Source of the DNA: Streptomyces tailanensis
GTDB lineage: Bacteria > Actinomycetota > Actinomycetes > Streptomycetales > Streptomycetaceae
DNA length: 44,239 nt
NCBI RefSeq assembly: GCF_008386495.1
Contig: NZ_VTHJ01000033.1
Coordinates: 53,118 to 97,356 of the forward strand
Reading direction: 5' to 3'
The position numbers and the translations under genes are program-made. Numbering within the stretch: the first letter of the stretch is position 1; every line of letters begins with the position of its first letter. Below the pieces are notes generated by a model that was given only the letters and a program-made list of their open reading frames with translations, was not told where the DNA came from and ran no database searches. Shown here one piece after another: positions 15,316-24,911 of the stretch.

Positions 15316-16842
15316 CTACGGGCGACGGATCGCGTCGGTCGCGGCCGTGGCGGCGGGCCCGGCGGCCAGCTCGGTCTCCAGGAGCTGCTTGCCGAGAAGC
15401 TCGGGGTCCGGCAGCTCCATCGGGTACTCGCCGTCGAAGCAGGCACGGCAGAGGTTCGGCTTGGCGATGGTGGTCGCCTCGATCATGCCGTCGATGGAGA
15501 TGTACGCCAGGGAGTCGGCGCCCAGGGAGGTGCCGATCTCGTCGATGGTCATGCCGTTGGCGATGAGCTCGGCGCGGGTGGCGAAGTCGATGCCGAAGAA
15601 GCAGGGCCACTTGACGGGGGGAGAGGAAATCCGGATGTGGACCTCCGCCGCGCCCGCCTCGCGGAGCATGCGGACCAGGGCGCGCTGGGTGTTGCCGCGG
15701 ACGATCGAGTCGTCGACGACCACCAGGCGCTTGCCCTTGATGACTTCCTTCAGCGGGTTCAGCTTCAGGCGGATGCCGAGCTGGCGGATCGTCTGGGAGG
15801 GCTGGATGAACGTACGTCCGACGTAGGCGTTCTTCACCAGACCCGCACCGAACGGGATGCCGGACGCCTCCGCGTAGCCGATGGCGGCCGGGGTGCCGGA
15901 CTCCGGGGTCGCTATCACCAGGTCGGCCTCGACAGGGGCCTCCTTGGCGAGCTTGCGGCCCATCTCCACGCGGGAGAGGTACACGTTCCGGCCGGCGATG
16001 TCGGTGTCCGGGCGGGCCAGGTACACGTACTCGAAGACACAGCCCTTGGGCTTCGCTTCCGCGAAGCGGGAGCTGCGCAGACCGTTCTCATCGATGGCGA
16101 TGAACTCGCCCGGCTCGATCTCGCGGACGTAGGCGGCGCCGCAGATGTCGAGGGCGGCGGACTCGGAGGCGACGACCCAGCCGCGCTCCAGGCGGCCGAG
16201 GACGAGCGGGCGGATGCCCTGCGGGTCACGGGCCGCGTAGAGGGTGTGCTCGTCCATGAAGACGAGGGAGAAGGCGCCGCGCACCTGCGGGAGGACCGCG
16301 TGGGCGGCCTCTTCGATGGTCAGGGGCTTGTCGTCCTCGTCGACCTGGGCCGCGAGGAGCGCGGTGAGCAGGTCGGTGTCGTTGGTGGCCGCGACGCGGG
16401 GCGTACGGCCCTCCTGCTTGGGCAGGTCGGCGACCATCTCGGCGAGCTGGGCCGTGTTGACCAGGTTGCCGTTGTGGCCGAGCGCGATCGAGCCGTGCGC
16501 GGTGGCACGGAAGGTGGGCTGGGCGTTCTCCCAGGTGGAGGCGCCGGTGGTCGAGTAGCGGGCGTGACCGACCGCGATGTGACCCTGGAGGGAGCCGAGG
16601 GAGGTCTCGTCGAAGACCTGGGAAACGAGGCCCATGTCCTTGAAGACGAGGATCTGGGAGCCGTTGCTGACCGCGATACCCGCGGATTCCTGGCCCCGAT
16701 GCTGGAGGGCGTAGAGCCCGAAGTACGTGAGCTTCGCGACCTCTTCGCCCGGGGCCCAGACACCGAAGACGCCACACGCGTCCTGGGGGCCTTTCTCGCC
16801 GGGGAGAAGGTCGTGGTTGAGTCGTCCGTCACCACGTGGCAC
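15316..16842 (-). CDS. purF: Amidophosphoribosyltransferase
   Basis: The protein is 508 residues from GTG 16842. Residues 1-22 are a propeptide ending in DA, and Cys23 of CGVFGVW is the N-terminal nucleophile of the class II glutaminase once the propeptide is removed. HRGQESAG and GHNGNLVN belong to the glutaminase domain. The C-terminal phosphoribosyltransferase domain has the PRPP loop VVVDDSIVRGNT, and cysteines around CRACFDG may bind an Fe-S cluster as in Bacillus-type enzymes. The enzyme makes phosphoribosylamine from PRPP and glutamine, the committed step of purine synthesis, and is normally feedback-inhibited by AMP and GMP. It leads purF-purM. Confidence 0.97.
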   Translation of the reverse strand: MPRGDGRLNHDLLPGEKGPQDACGVFGVWAPGEEVAKLTYFGLYALQHRGQESAGIAVSNGSQILVFKDMGLVSQVFDETSLGSLQGHIAVGHARYSTTGASTWENAQPTFRATAHGSIALGHNGNLVNTAQLAEMVADLPKQEGRTPRVAATNDTDLLTALLAAQVDEDDKPLTIEEAAHAVLPQVRGAFSLVFMDEHTLYAARDPQGIRPLVLGRLERGWVVASESAALDICGAAYVREIEPGEFIAIDENGLRSSRFAEAKPKGCVFEYVYLARPDTDIAGRNVYLSRVEMGRKLAKEAPVEADLVIATPESGTPAAIGYAEASGIPFGAGLVKNAYVGRTFIQPSQTIRQLGIRLKLNPLKEVIKGKRLVVVDDSIVRGNTQRALVRMLREAGAAEVHIRISSPPVKWPCFFGIDFATRAELIANGMTIDEIGTSLGADSLAYISIDGMIEATTIAKPNLCRACFDGEYPMELPDPELLGKQLLETELAAGPAATAATDAIRRP

Positions 16843-16926
16843 GCCACCGAGTGTAGGCGAGATCGCGCACCGGTCCGAATCCGCCGATCTCGCCCGACCC
16901 GGTCCCCGACTGCGGGACGCCGCCCG

Positions 16927-17760
16927 TCACTTGTCGGCGACAGCGGCGATACCCGTGTTGTTTTCGCTGGTCAGCGTGATGCTGCGGTGATCGATCCGAT
17001 ATTCCACCGTGCCCTTGAAGAGCTCCAGGACGCTCCGTTCGACGGCCATGAGTGAGTCGGAGCACATCCGCCGGGTGGTACGCGGCGGACCGAGGGTGAT
17101 CTCTCCGTCGCTCACCGTCGCCTTCGCGGAGACCTCGTTGCACCCGGCGCTGCCGCTGACCGTCCCGGCCTTCTCGTCGAAGGTGAACCAGGCCTTGCCG
17201 TCGGCGCCCTCGGGGAGCGAGGAGGCGACGTCGTGGTCCATGAGCGACTCGACCTGCCACTTGGTGCCGTACAGCTCGGCGGGCTTCTCCTCGCTGAGTT
17301 TCACGGTGTCGCCCTCGGTGGTGGTGAGGGTGAGCCTGCCGTTGGTCTTCTCGGGGGTGAAGGTCCCGGTGCCGAGCGCGCGGGCGAAGGTCTCCTCGAA
17401 CTTCATCGAGGCGTCCCCGCAGGCCATCTGGGTGGACCGGACGGTTTCGAAGTCGATGCCGTCGTCCTTGAAGGTGGCGGTCGAGCCGAAGGTGTTGCAG
17501 CCGTAGTTGCCGTCGACCTCGCCCTTGTCGTCGATCTTCAGGTAGGCGCCGTCGGGAGCCTCGGCGGTCTTGCCGTCGACGGTGAGGCTGTCCACGGCCC
17601 AGCGGACGCCGGTGACGGATGACTTCGTCGTGTTCGTACCCGAGCCGACCTTGCCGCTGCCGGAGCCACCGGCCGACTCGGTGCCGCAGGCCGCGAGGAG
17701 CGGAAACAGGGTCAGGGCCGCCAGGGGGAGGGCGGTGCGGGTCAGTCGCAGCTTGTCCAT
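16927..17760 (-). CDS. META-domain lipoprotein (two META repeats)
   Basis: The protein is 277 residues from ATG 17760. The signal peptide ends in lipobox LLAAC (Cys25), followed by a Gly/Ser linker. Two repeated META (HslJ-like) domains follow: the first spans WAVDSLTVDG to ARALGTGTFTPEKTNGRLTL, the second WQVESLMDHD to ITLTSENN. Each has the family's Cys pattern (GNYGCNTF...QMACGD and GSAGCNEV...RRMCSD), suggesting a disulfide per domain. In E. coli, HslJ contributes to novobiocin resistance and protein quality control; the Streptomyces role is unknown. It lies 84 bp upstream of purF on the same strand but has no metabolic link to it. Confidence 0.9.
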   Translation of the reverse strand: MDKLRLTRTALPLAALTLFPLLAACGTESAGGSGSGKVGSGTNTTKSSVTGVRWAVDSLTVDGKTAEAPDGAYLKIDDKGEVDGNYGCNTFGSTATFKDDGIDFETVRSTQMACGDASMKFEETFARALGTGTFTPEKTNGRLTLTTTEGDTVKLSEEKPAELYGTKWQVESLMDHDVASSLPEGADGKAWFTFDEKAGTVSGSAGCNEVSAKATVSDGEITLGPPRTTRRMCSDSLMAVERSVLELFKGTVEYRIDHRSITLTSENNTGIAAVADK

Positions 17761-17817
17761 GCCGGTGGGACGGGTGGGGTGCGTGGGCGGTTCCACCGGT
17801 TTTCTCGGGCCTGGTGC

Positions 17818-18615
17818 TCAGCTCATGAGGGGGAGCAGCTTGCTCAGGTCGGCCCGCTCGCCGCTCGCGCTGACCTTCGCCTCGTCCCGTGCGGTGGCCC
17901 AGTCCAGGCGGCCCGTGGCGAGCCGGATCCATGTCAACGGATCGGTCTCGACGACGTTGGGCGGGGTGCCCCGGGTGTGCCTCGGCCCCTCCACACACTG
18001 CACGACGGCGTACGGCGGGATCCGCACCTCCGTGGATGCGCCGGGCGCCTTCACGGCGAGCGCGTCCGCGAGCAGGCGGGTGCAGGCGGCGAGGGCCTGA
18101 CGGTCGTACGGGATGTCGAGGCCCGGCACGGCGGCGATCAGGTCGTCGGTGTGGACGACAAGTTCGATGGTGCGGGTGACCAGGTAGTCGGCGAGGGTCA
18201 TGAAACCGGGACGGGTCGCGAGCAGCCGCTCGCCCGGGGTGGCGGCCAGCCGCTCGGTCAGCCGCTGCTCGGTGCGGGCGTACAGCGCGTCGAGGTCAGG
18301 GTGCTCGCGAGCGAAGTCGCGGGTGCGGCCGGCGCCCGCGGCTGCCAGAGCGGCGGTCGCGAACGGCCACTCCAGCAGGGCGAGTTCGGCCTTCGCGGGT
18401 GGCTCCAGGTCGATGGTCCGGCTGACGCTCTCGACGGCCATGGCGATATGCGCGGCCAGTTCCCGCACGGTCCAGTCGCCGAGGCGCGTGGGACCCGTGA
18501 GCTGCTCGGGGGTGAGGGTGCGGACCGCGTCCCGTACGTTCCCGAACTGGGCCAGGACGGCCTTGCGGGTCTTGGCGGGGTCGTAGGTGCGGGGGCGTTT
18601 CCTGGCCGGGGGCAT
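17818..18615 (-). CDS. Maleylpyruvate isomerase/DinB-like family protein (MDMPI N-terminal domain)
   Basis: A 265-residue protein from ATG 18615. The N-terminal half is a DinB/MDMPI four-helix domain: VRTLTPEQLTGPTRLGDWTV with TVRELAAHIAMAVE (a metal-ligand His in AAH), and a second conserved ELVVHTDDL. The C-terminal half (about 205-255) looks like the sterol-carrier-like domain often fused to it. Many such proteins are mycothiol-dependent isomerases or transferases, but the substrate cannot be predicted. The start lies 10 bases after the stop of the upstream hypothetical gene, which indicates one operon (21184 to about 17818). Confidence 0.88.
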   Translation of the reverse strand: MPPARKRPRTYDPAKTRKAVLAQFGNVRDAVRTLTPEQLTGPTRLGDWTVRELAAHIAMAVESVSRTIDLEPPAKAELALLEWPFATAALAAAGAGRTRDFAREHPDLDALYARTEQRLTERLAATPGERLLATRPGFMTLADYLVTRTIELVVHTDDLIAAVPGLDIPYDRQALAACTRLLADALAVKAPGASTEVRIPPYAVVQCVEGPRHTRGTPPNVVETDPLTWIRLATGRLDWATARDEAKVSASGERADLSKLLPLMS

Positions 18616-18625
18616 GGGGGCGAGC

Positions 18626-19893
18626 CTATTCGGAGGGGAGGGCGGAGGTGGTGGGGAATGTGATGTCGGTGCAGTCGTGGGCGGCGGTGATGTGGTCGAC
18701 GTAGGCCTTGAAGAGGGGGCGTAGGCGGGGTTCGATCGCCGTGACGTAGGAGTAGCTCACGGTGAGGGTGTGGACCGCGGGCTCGCCGTCGCAGGTGGAG
18801 GAGGCCCACCAGATGTCGGCGCGTTCGGCGCGGCCCGACGTACCGGGCGTCAGCGGGGTCCGCTTGCCGCCGAACGCCTCGCCGACGACCTTGCGGGCCT
18901 CGTCGCCGAAGTAGGACTCGGTCCGCAGCCACCACGGGGAGTGGCCCAGGACGCCTTCGAGCCTGCCGTAGCGCTCGGGCAGCTCGGGCCAGACCCGCTT
19001 CACCTGGGCGGGACTCGCGGCGAGCAGGCAGGAGCGCTTGAAGCTGTGCTCGCCCTCGCGTGGTGTCTCCCGGGCCCGGTCGGGAAGGCTGCCGAGGCCC
19101 TCCTGGCCCAGGAACTCGGCGTACCAGCGGCAGGAGCCTTTCGCCTCCGTGGCCTTCTTGAGCTTGGCGTCCGGTATCCAGAGCCGGGGGAAGGACGCGG
19201 CGTGCTGGTCCTCGGGAGTGCAGCCGAGGTGGTCCGCGACCTTGTAGGCGGCGCCTGCGGCCAGCTCGATGACAGTCCGGAGGTCCCGGAGCGAGACGTC
19301 GTCGTAGAGAGCCTTCGTCACGACGTTCACCGAGGTCACATCGTCCCTGGCGGTCTTGGCAGTCTTGCAGGTGACCTTGAACGTGGCGCTGTCGTCGTTG
19401 TAGTGCCCGAGACGGCCGTCGTCCTCGGCCGGGTAATCGAGGGGATGGTCAGGCGACTGGTCGGCCACACGGGTCACGTCCTCGGCCCCGCCGCGATGCT
19501 GTGCGAAGAACGGGTTCAGGCTGTCGTCCACGACGTTGGGGTGATCGTCGCCGGGGTTCGTGTACACCGACAGCGCGAAATGCCCGTATGCGGTGCCGGG
19601 ATCCTCGACCCGGTAGATGGCGCAGCCGCCGGGGAGCGAATCGAGCGTGAACGTGTCTTCGCTGCCCTGCCCCGGACGGACCCGTGCCGTCCCCCCGTGG
19701 AGCCCGAGCACCCGGTCCGGATCGACGAGCCCCCCACAGGCCTCGGTGATCCGCTCCCGGCTCGCCTGCCGGTCCCGGTACTCCTCCACCTCCAGCCACA
19801 CTCCCCAGCCACTCGCCCCGATGCCCAGCACGGCGGTGGCGGCCACGAGTTCGTTGAAGGCGTTGCGCGGGCGGCTGCCGCGGTCCGGGAAGC

Positions 19894-19897
<4 letters not shown>
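18626..19897 (-). CDS. Membrane-anchored hypothetical protein, 423 residues
   Basis: One N-terminal transmembrane segment (about 16-35, LVAATAVLGIGASGWGVWL) places the remaining 390 residues outside the cell. That ectodomain has regularly spaced cysteines and two halves ending in motifs such as GSCRWYAEF, ADIWWASSTCDGEP and AHDCTDITFP. I do not recognise a family. The upstream frameshifted gene is a clear paralog: the same motifs appear there as VWWASSVCDGKP and RHDCTDIEFP. ATG 19897 overlaps the upstream gene's TGA in ATGA, which indicates translational coupling. The pair may form a heteromeric surface complex; that is inference. Confidence 0.85.
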
Positions 19898-21184
<1,287 letters not shown>

Positions 21185-21256
21185 CGCTTTCCCTTCCCCG
21201 TTCCCACCGATGGCCTGCCGAAGTTAGCAGCCGTGCCGGAGGGTTGGGGCGCTGGT

Positions 21257-21508
21257 TCAGTCCGTGGCCGTCTTCAGGTGCTCGGTGAGAGCGGCGAAGG
21301 CGGCGGGGTGGAGGAGCAGGGCGGGGCCCTGGGGGACCTTGGAGTCGCGGACGGCGACCAGGGTGTGGGTGGGGATGAGGTTGGCGACTTCGACGCAACC
21401 GCCGCCCGTCTGGTCGCTGTACGAGGACTTGAACCAGGCGCTCTCGTCGGCCAGTTCGAGGGCGTGGTGGTGTGTGCTCACGGCAGTTCCAACTCTCGTG
21501 CTGCTCAC
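21257..21508 (-). CDS. DUF397 domain protein
   Basis: An 83-residue protein with the DUF397 signature: WFKSSYSDQTGGGCVEVA, VAVRDSKVPQGPALL and FAALTEHLK. DUF397 proteins are almost confined to actinomycetes and are usually encoded just after an XRE-DUF5753 regulator; a few have been linked to development and antibiotic control. GTG 21508 overlaps the TGA of the upstream DUF5753 remnant in GTGA, which fits translational coupling; GTG 21481 (nine codons in) is an alternative start. Because the partner regulator is truncated, this may be an orphan now. Confidence 0.9.
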   Translation of the reverse strand: MSSTRVGTAVSTHHHALELADESAWFKSSYSDQTGGGCVEVANLIPTHTLVAVRDSKVPQGPALLLHPAAFAALTEHLKTATD

Positions 21509-21900
21509 TTCAGAAATTCGGGGGTTTCCCTGGGGCGGCCGGCCTCGGACCGCATGGCGTCGAACCGGCGGCGGTAGGCCCAGATCTCCGTGTCCTTGTC
21601 CGTGACGTTCACCGAGGAGAAGCCGTCGACGCTCACCACGGTGGGCAGCGGTGGCTCGAACTCCATGAGGATGAAGTTCTGGCCGCACCGGTAGACGGGC
21701 TGGTTCAACGGCAGGATTTGTACGGTGACATGGTCGCGCGCGGCCAGTTCCGCCAGGTGCTCGTACTGCTCCCGCATCACCTCCGGACCACCGAGTACGC
21801 GGCGCAGTACCGCCTCGTCGTGGCGATCTTGAAACGGCGGAGTACCCCTGCGGGCCGTGGACGCGGGCGATCGGGCCAGTGTCGGGAAGGAGTAGTTCCT
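21505..21900 (-). pseudogene. 5'-truncated XRE/DUF5753 transcriptional regulator
   Basis: Only the C-terminal DUF5753 portion survives: DEAVLRRVLGGPEVMREQYEHL, then VTVQILPLNQPVYRCG, NFILMEFE, a vocal VVSVDGFSS strand and the usual end. The N-terminal helix-turn-helix domain and the first part of DUF5753 (normally about 150 residues) are missing. Upstream of about 21900 the reading frame continues to 21990 but no longer resembles the family. The junction abuts a methyltransferase stub, so a deletion or insertion-excision event probably removed the 5' half. The 3' end still couples to the DUF397 gene. Confidence 0.75.
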
Positions 21901-22064
21901 GGCCCGGGTCACCAACGAGGGTCTGTCGACACTACCCCTGCCCGGCGTTTCCGCAGGTCGGCAGTGTCGGCAACCCGTGTCGGCGATCAATGTCGGAAAC
22001 GGTGCTGGTCGACGGGATACTCGCCCGTTGCTTGTCCCCTGGTGTCAGAGGTAGGAGTCCGGGG

Positions 22065-22174
22065 CCGACGCCGTGGGCCGCCGCGATCCAGCGGTCCATG
22101 CGGCGCAGCCGGTTGGGGTTGGCCGTCCCGCCGGTGACCGTGCCCACTGGGCGGGTGGCGGCGCGGGATGTCAT
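22065..22174 (-). pseudogene. 5' stub of a class I methyltransferase gene
   Basis: From ATG 22174 the reading MTSRAATRPVGTVTGGTANP then NRLRRMDRWIAAAHG resembles the start of a Streptomyces SAM-dependent methyltransferase family whose members begin with RGTTNPNRLRRMDRWI. After about 36 codons the similarity ends and none of the expected SAM-binding sequence follows. The recognition is from memory and needs a search. The stub points toward the DUF5753 remnant, so the two broken genes meet at one scar (about 21900-22065). Confidence 0.5.
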
Positions 22175-22234
22175 ACGTGCGAGGGTATGCGCCGCCGGAA
22201 CCTCCTTGCGTGCGTGTCTCTACGGCATACGGGG

Positions 22235-22250
22235 CCAGGTGTCCACCTGG
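22235..22250. promoter_or_regulatory. 16-bp palindrome upstream of the small secreted protein
   Basis: CCAGGTG-TC-CACCTGG is a perfect 7-bp dyad about 82 bases before the start codon. A second dyad TGGCA-TTCG-TGCCA (22292-22305) lies 27 bases before the start. One may be an operator; roles are inference. Confidence 0.45.
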
Positions 22251-22331
22251 AAGATTGCAGGTACGCCGCTCCGGCATCCGCTGTCACGATGTGGCATTCG
22301 TGCCATTCGGATCTCAGGGGGAGAAGACAAC

Positions 22332-22739
22332 ATGAGGACGCCACGTTTGCTCGTCACGCTCGCGATGACGGGTGCTTTGGTTGGCGGCGGGCTGGTGGGT
22401 GCCACGTCCGCGAGCGCGGCCACCTGTTACAGCGGCGCCACGAGCTATGAGAAGAGCAGCACCACGCACTACGTCCCCGGCGGAGGCAAGTACCACCTGA
22501 CGGGCCCCAACTGCGCGGACATCAACATCAAGATGTCGGCTCCCAAGGAAGTGAAGGTCTGCTTCTACAAGAAGTCCGCGGATGGCATGCACGTCCTCCT
22601 CAACTACTGTCAGAGCAGCTACAAGCTCCCGAAGTCGAACAAGTGGCTGGTCGTCGCCAGCAACGTCAAGAACAACGTCCTGTACAAGTTCTACTTCAAG
22701 GACATCAGTTCCAAGTCTCTCGGCTGGTACGCCGACTGA
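22332..22739 (+). CDS. Small secreted protein with four cysteines
   Basis: A 135-residue product from ATG 22332 (GGGGAG upstream). A Sec signal peptide is predicted with cleavage after ATSASA (about residue 29). The mature protein of about 106 residues is Lys/Ser/Tyr-rich with cysteines at 32, 61, 77 and 93, so probably two disulfides. Codon use is visibly richer in AAG and AAC than neighbouring genes. I do not recognise the family; small size, signal peptide and cysteines would suit an extracellular inhibitor, toxin-like or binding protein. It sits inside the scarred accessory patch and has its own strong terminator, so it is likely expressed alone. Confidence 0.85.
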   Translation: MRTPRLLVTLAMTGALVGGGLVGATSASAATCYSGATSYEKSSTTHYVPGGGKYHLTGPNCADINIKMSAPKEVKVCFYKKSADGMHVLLNYCQSSYKLPKSNKWLVVASNVKNNVLYKFYFKDISSKSLGWYAD

Positions 22740-22753
22740 ACCCGGTGATGAAA

Positions 22754-22794
22754 TAGGGGCCTGGGCCGCGCTGACAGCGCGGCCCAGGCCCCTA
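22754..22794 (+). terminator. 20-bp perfect hairpin after the small secreted protein gene
   Basis: TAGGGGCCTGGGCCGCGCTG and its exact complement are separated by a single A. It is 14 bases after the stop. It lacks a T-run but is extremely stable and could act in both directions. Confidence 0.85.
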
Positions 22795-22858
22795 CCTCGG
22801 TGGTCGACACTTCCCGTGCGACCACCAGGCCGGGCCACGGTCTCGACGAATGCGGCCG

Positions 22859-23010
22859 TCACTCCTCCGCGGCGTCCTCGTGGGCGTCGGCTGGGTGGCA
22901 CGTCCAGGGGTCCTCCAGGAACAACCCGAGGTAGCGGACCGTGCACATCTGGAGCGCGAACCCCACCCGGTTGTGATCCACGAACCGCCCGTACGCCTGT
23001 TCCGTTGTTC
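22859..23010 (-). pseudogene. Tn3-family transposase remnant (DUF4158-like segment)
   Basis: The minus-strand reading FVDHNRVGFALQMCTVRYLG then LFLEDP closely matches the N-terminal DUF4158 block of Tn3-family transposases, which typically reads NRLGFAxQLxTVRYLGxFLxDP. After LEDP the frame shifts away; the adjacent frame gives PLDVP, the usual continuation. A stop follows at 22859. Nothing else of the roughly 990-residue transposase is present, and I see no terminal inverted repeats nearby. It is a decayed fragment, and shows a transposon once lay in this patch. Confidence 0.7.
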
Positions 23011-23152
23011 CGAGGCCTCTGTCGCGCCGCTTTGGTCCGCCCTGTCGCCGCCCGCATGCTGTGTCCTGAAACAGGTGTCGTGTGCATGGGCAGTCACGGG
23101 GGCTGGCCGACATCACAGGCATGCGGCACGGGACGGACGGGGGACGTTCGAC

Positions 23153-24202
23153 GTGCTACGCATTCACTTCGGCCCGGAGGACCTGGCTCGGCTCCGCGTG
23201 GCAGCGGGGCCCGACCCGCTCTGGGAAATCACGCACAGCCTGCACCGCCTGCAGAGCAGGACAGGACGCCGGGCCTACGCCCACTGGTTCCACGACGCCC
23301 GGTCCGCGCTGGCCGGCACCCCGCTGGGGACGGTGGTGAAGAAGCTCTTGGTACCCGTACTGCCACGCGCGGCCTACTTCCCCGACTTCCTGACCCCGCA
23401 CGCGGGGAGCGCGGAGCTCGACGACGGTCTGTCGGCCATCCTCGACACGCCGCCCTCCCGTGTGCGGGACGAGACGGAGACCCTCCGTCGAGTCGTCGGG
23501 GCGCCCGCGTGGGTCACCCGGCTCGCGGAGCCGAAGTCCCGCCAGGAGTTCACCGCGGCCCTCCGCGCCTACTACGAAGCGGTACTCGCCCCGCACTTCG
23601 ACTCCATCCAGGCCCGCGTGGACAACGAACGCGCCCTGCGCACCCGCGCGTTCCTCGACGGCGGCGTCGACGGCCTGCTCACCGGCCTCGCGCCCGGAAT
23701 CCGCTGGCGGCCCCCAGTCCTGGAGGTCGACTACCGCGGCGACCGCGACCTGTACCTCGACGGGCGCGGACTGCGCCTCCTGCCCTCTTACTTCTGCTGG
23801 AGCACCCCGACCTCGCTGGCGAACCCGGAACTGCCACCAGTCCTGGTCTACCCGCTGCACCACACACCGGCGCCCGAACCTCAACACCCAACCGACGCAC
23901 CCCTGGCCATGCTGCTCGGCCGGACCAGGGCGGCCGTACTGCGCACCCTCGCCTGCGGGGCCACCACCTCGGAGCTGGCCCGCATCCTGGGCATCTCACC
24001 CGCCACGGCCACGCACCACACGACCGTGCTGCGCGACGCGGGCCTCGTCACCAGCCACCGCAACGCCAACACCATGCTGCACACCCTCACCCCGACCGGC
24101 GCGGCACTGCTCGGCTCCGACCGCGGTGAGCAGGGTCTTTTGAGGCGCGTCGAAAGTCGTGGCCCCTCCTCCACGGCCGCTGAGACCGTTACCTCGTGCT
24201 GA
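23153..24202 (+). CDS. ArsR-type winged-helix transcriptional regulator
   Basis: The protein is 349 residues from GTG 23153 (GGGGGAC about 9 bases upstream); the in-frame extension to 22850 covers the transposase remnant and is not coding. The first 240 residues form the domain seen in a large Streptomyces regulator group that starts LRIHFGPEDLARLRVA and contains PLWEITHSLHRLQ. The C-terminal region has an ArsR-type helix-turn-helix: TRAAVLRTLACGATTSELAR, then LGISPATATHHTTVLRDAGL and the wing. The inducer is unknown. It is immediately upstream of the L,D-transpeptidase-like gene in the same direction (49-bp gap), so it may control that gene. Confidence 0.88.
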   Translation: MLRIHFGPEDLARLRVAAGPDPLWEITHSLHRLQSRTGRRAYAHWFHDARSALAGTPLGTVVKKLLVPVLPRAAYFPDFLTPHAGSAELDDGLSAILDTPPSRVRDETETLRRVVGAPAWVTRLAEPKSRQEFTAALRAYYEAVLAPHFDSIQARVDNERALRTRAFLDGGVDGLLTGLAPGIRWRPPVLEVDYRGDRDLYLDGRGLRLLPSYFCWSTPTSLANPELPPVLVYPLHHTPAPEPQHPTDAPLAMLLGRTRAAVLRTLACGATTSELARILGISPATATHHTTVLRDAGLVTSHRNANTMLHTLTPTGAALLGSDRGEQGLLRRVESRGPSSTAAETVTSC

Positions 24203-24251
24203 GCGGATGAGCACGGACCTGCACACGGTCGACAAAACGGGAGGAACAACT

Positions 24252-24812
24252 ATGCGTATGGGCAAGCGAGTTGCCGTCGCGGGCAGCGTCATCGCACTCG
24301 GTGGATTCATCGCCGGCCTGACGCCCGCCCAGGCGGCGCCCAGCGGGGCTCAGGCGATCAAGTACCACTTCGTGTTCGACAAGGGCACGAACACGAACTC
24401 GCGTCTCATCCTGGTCAAGACGCAGCCCGGCAAGCCCGCGAAGAAGGTCGCCTCGTGGCGGGCCGGCTCGGGGGTCAGCACGGACAGCTGCAAGAAGAAC
24501 AAGGGCTGGCTGCCGAACGGCACGTACGAGATCAAGCGGTACAACACCAACTACAACGGGTCCCTCATCAAGGGCTACGCCTTCCAGCTGTCCGACAAGA
24601 GGTGCGGCAACGGCACCCTGCGCAACGAACTCTTCATCCACAGCGAGATGAAGAAGGACGGCAACGCGGGCAACACCGAGGCGACGCGCTGGGACGGCAA
24701 CAGCGACTACAAGTCGGCCGGTTGCATCAAGCTGAAGCCGTCGGACATCCGGAGCGTCTACAAGAAGGCGAAGAGCGTCAACTTCCCCCGCACACTCAAG
24801 GTCGTCAGCTGA
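24252..24812 (+). CDS. Secreted L,D-transpeptidase-like (YkuD-type) protein
   Basis: The protein is 186 residues from ATG 24252, with GGGAGGAAC upstream. The signal peptide ends near TPAQAA (about residue 29). The mature domain shows a YkuD-like catalytic layout: LFIHSE (His130) and SAGCIKL (Cys158), the Hx...SxGC pattern of L,D-transpeptidases, plus GWLPNGTYEIKRY, typical of the beta-strand before the active site. Cys80 and Cys118 may form a disulfide. L,D-transpeptidases form 3-3 peptidoglycan cross-links or attach proteins to the wall. The usual cell-wall-binding or Ig-like N-terminal domain of Streptomyces Ldt enzymes is absent, so a minimal enzyme or an inactive relative is possible. Confidence 0.75.
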   Translation: MRMGKRVAVAGSVIALGGFIAGLTPAQAAPSGAQAIKYHFVFDKGTNTNSRLILVKTQPGKPAKKVASWRAGSGVSTDSCKKNKGWLPNGTYEIKRYNTNYNGSLIKGYAFQLSDKRCGNGTLRNELFIHSEMKKDGNAGNTEATRWDGNSDYKSAGCIKLKPSDIRSVYKKAKSVNFPRTLKVVS

Positions 24813-24833
24813 CGCCCCACCGCACATGACGCG

Positions 24834-24878
24834 AGGCCGCCGCCCCAGGCACACGAGGGATACCTGGAGCGGCGGCCT
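24834..24878. terminator. Bidirectional terminator between LDT-like gene and purL
   Basis: AGGCCGCCGC (24834-24843) pairs with GCGGCGGCCT (24869-24878), with an inner CCAGG/CCTGG pair. It lies between convergent genes. Confidence 0.8.
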
Positions 24879-24911
24879 TCGCCGTCGTACGACCGGTTTT
24901 ACGACCGGGCT

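Noticed and set aside
22314..23087. 257-codon minus-strand ORF across the small secreted gene and the transposase remnant
   Set aside because: It crosses a strong hairpin and overlaps a gene with signal peptide and ribosome-binding site; only the short PLDVP piece relates to the transposase.
22850..23152. N-terminal extension of the ArsR-type regulator
   Set aside because: It is antisense to the transposase remnant; the family start (LRIHFGPEDLARLRVA) and ribosome-binding site lie at 23153.
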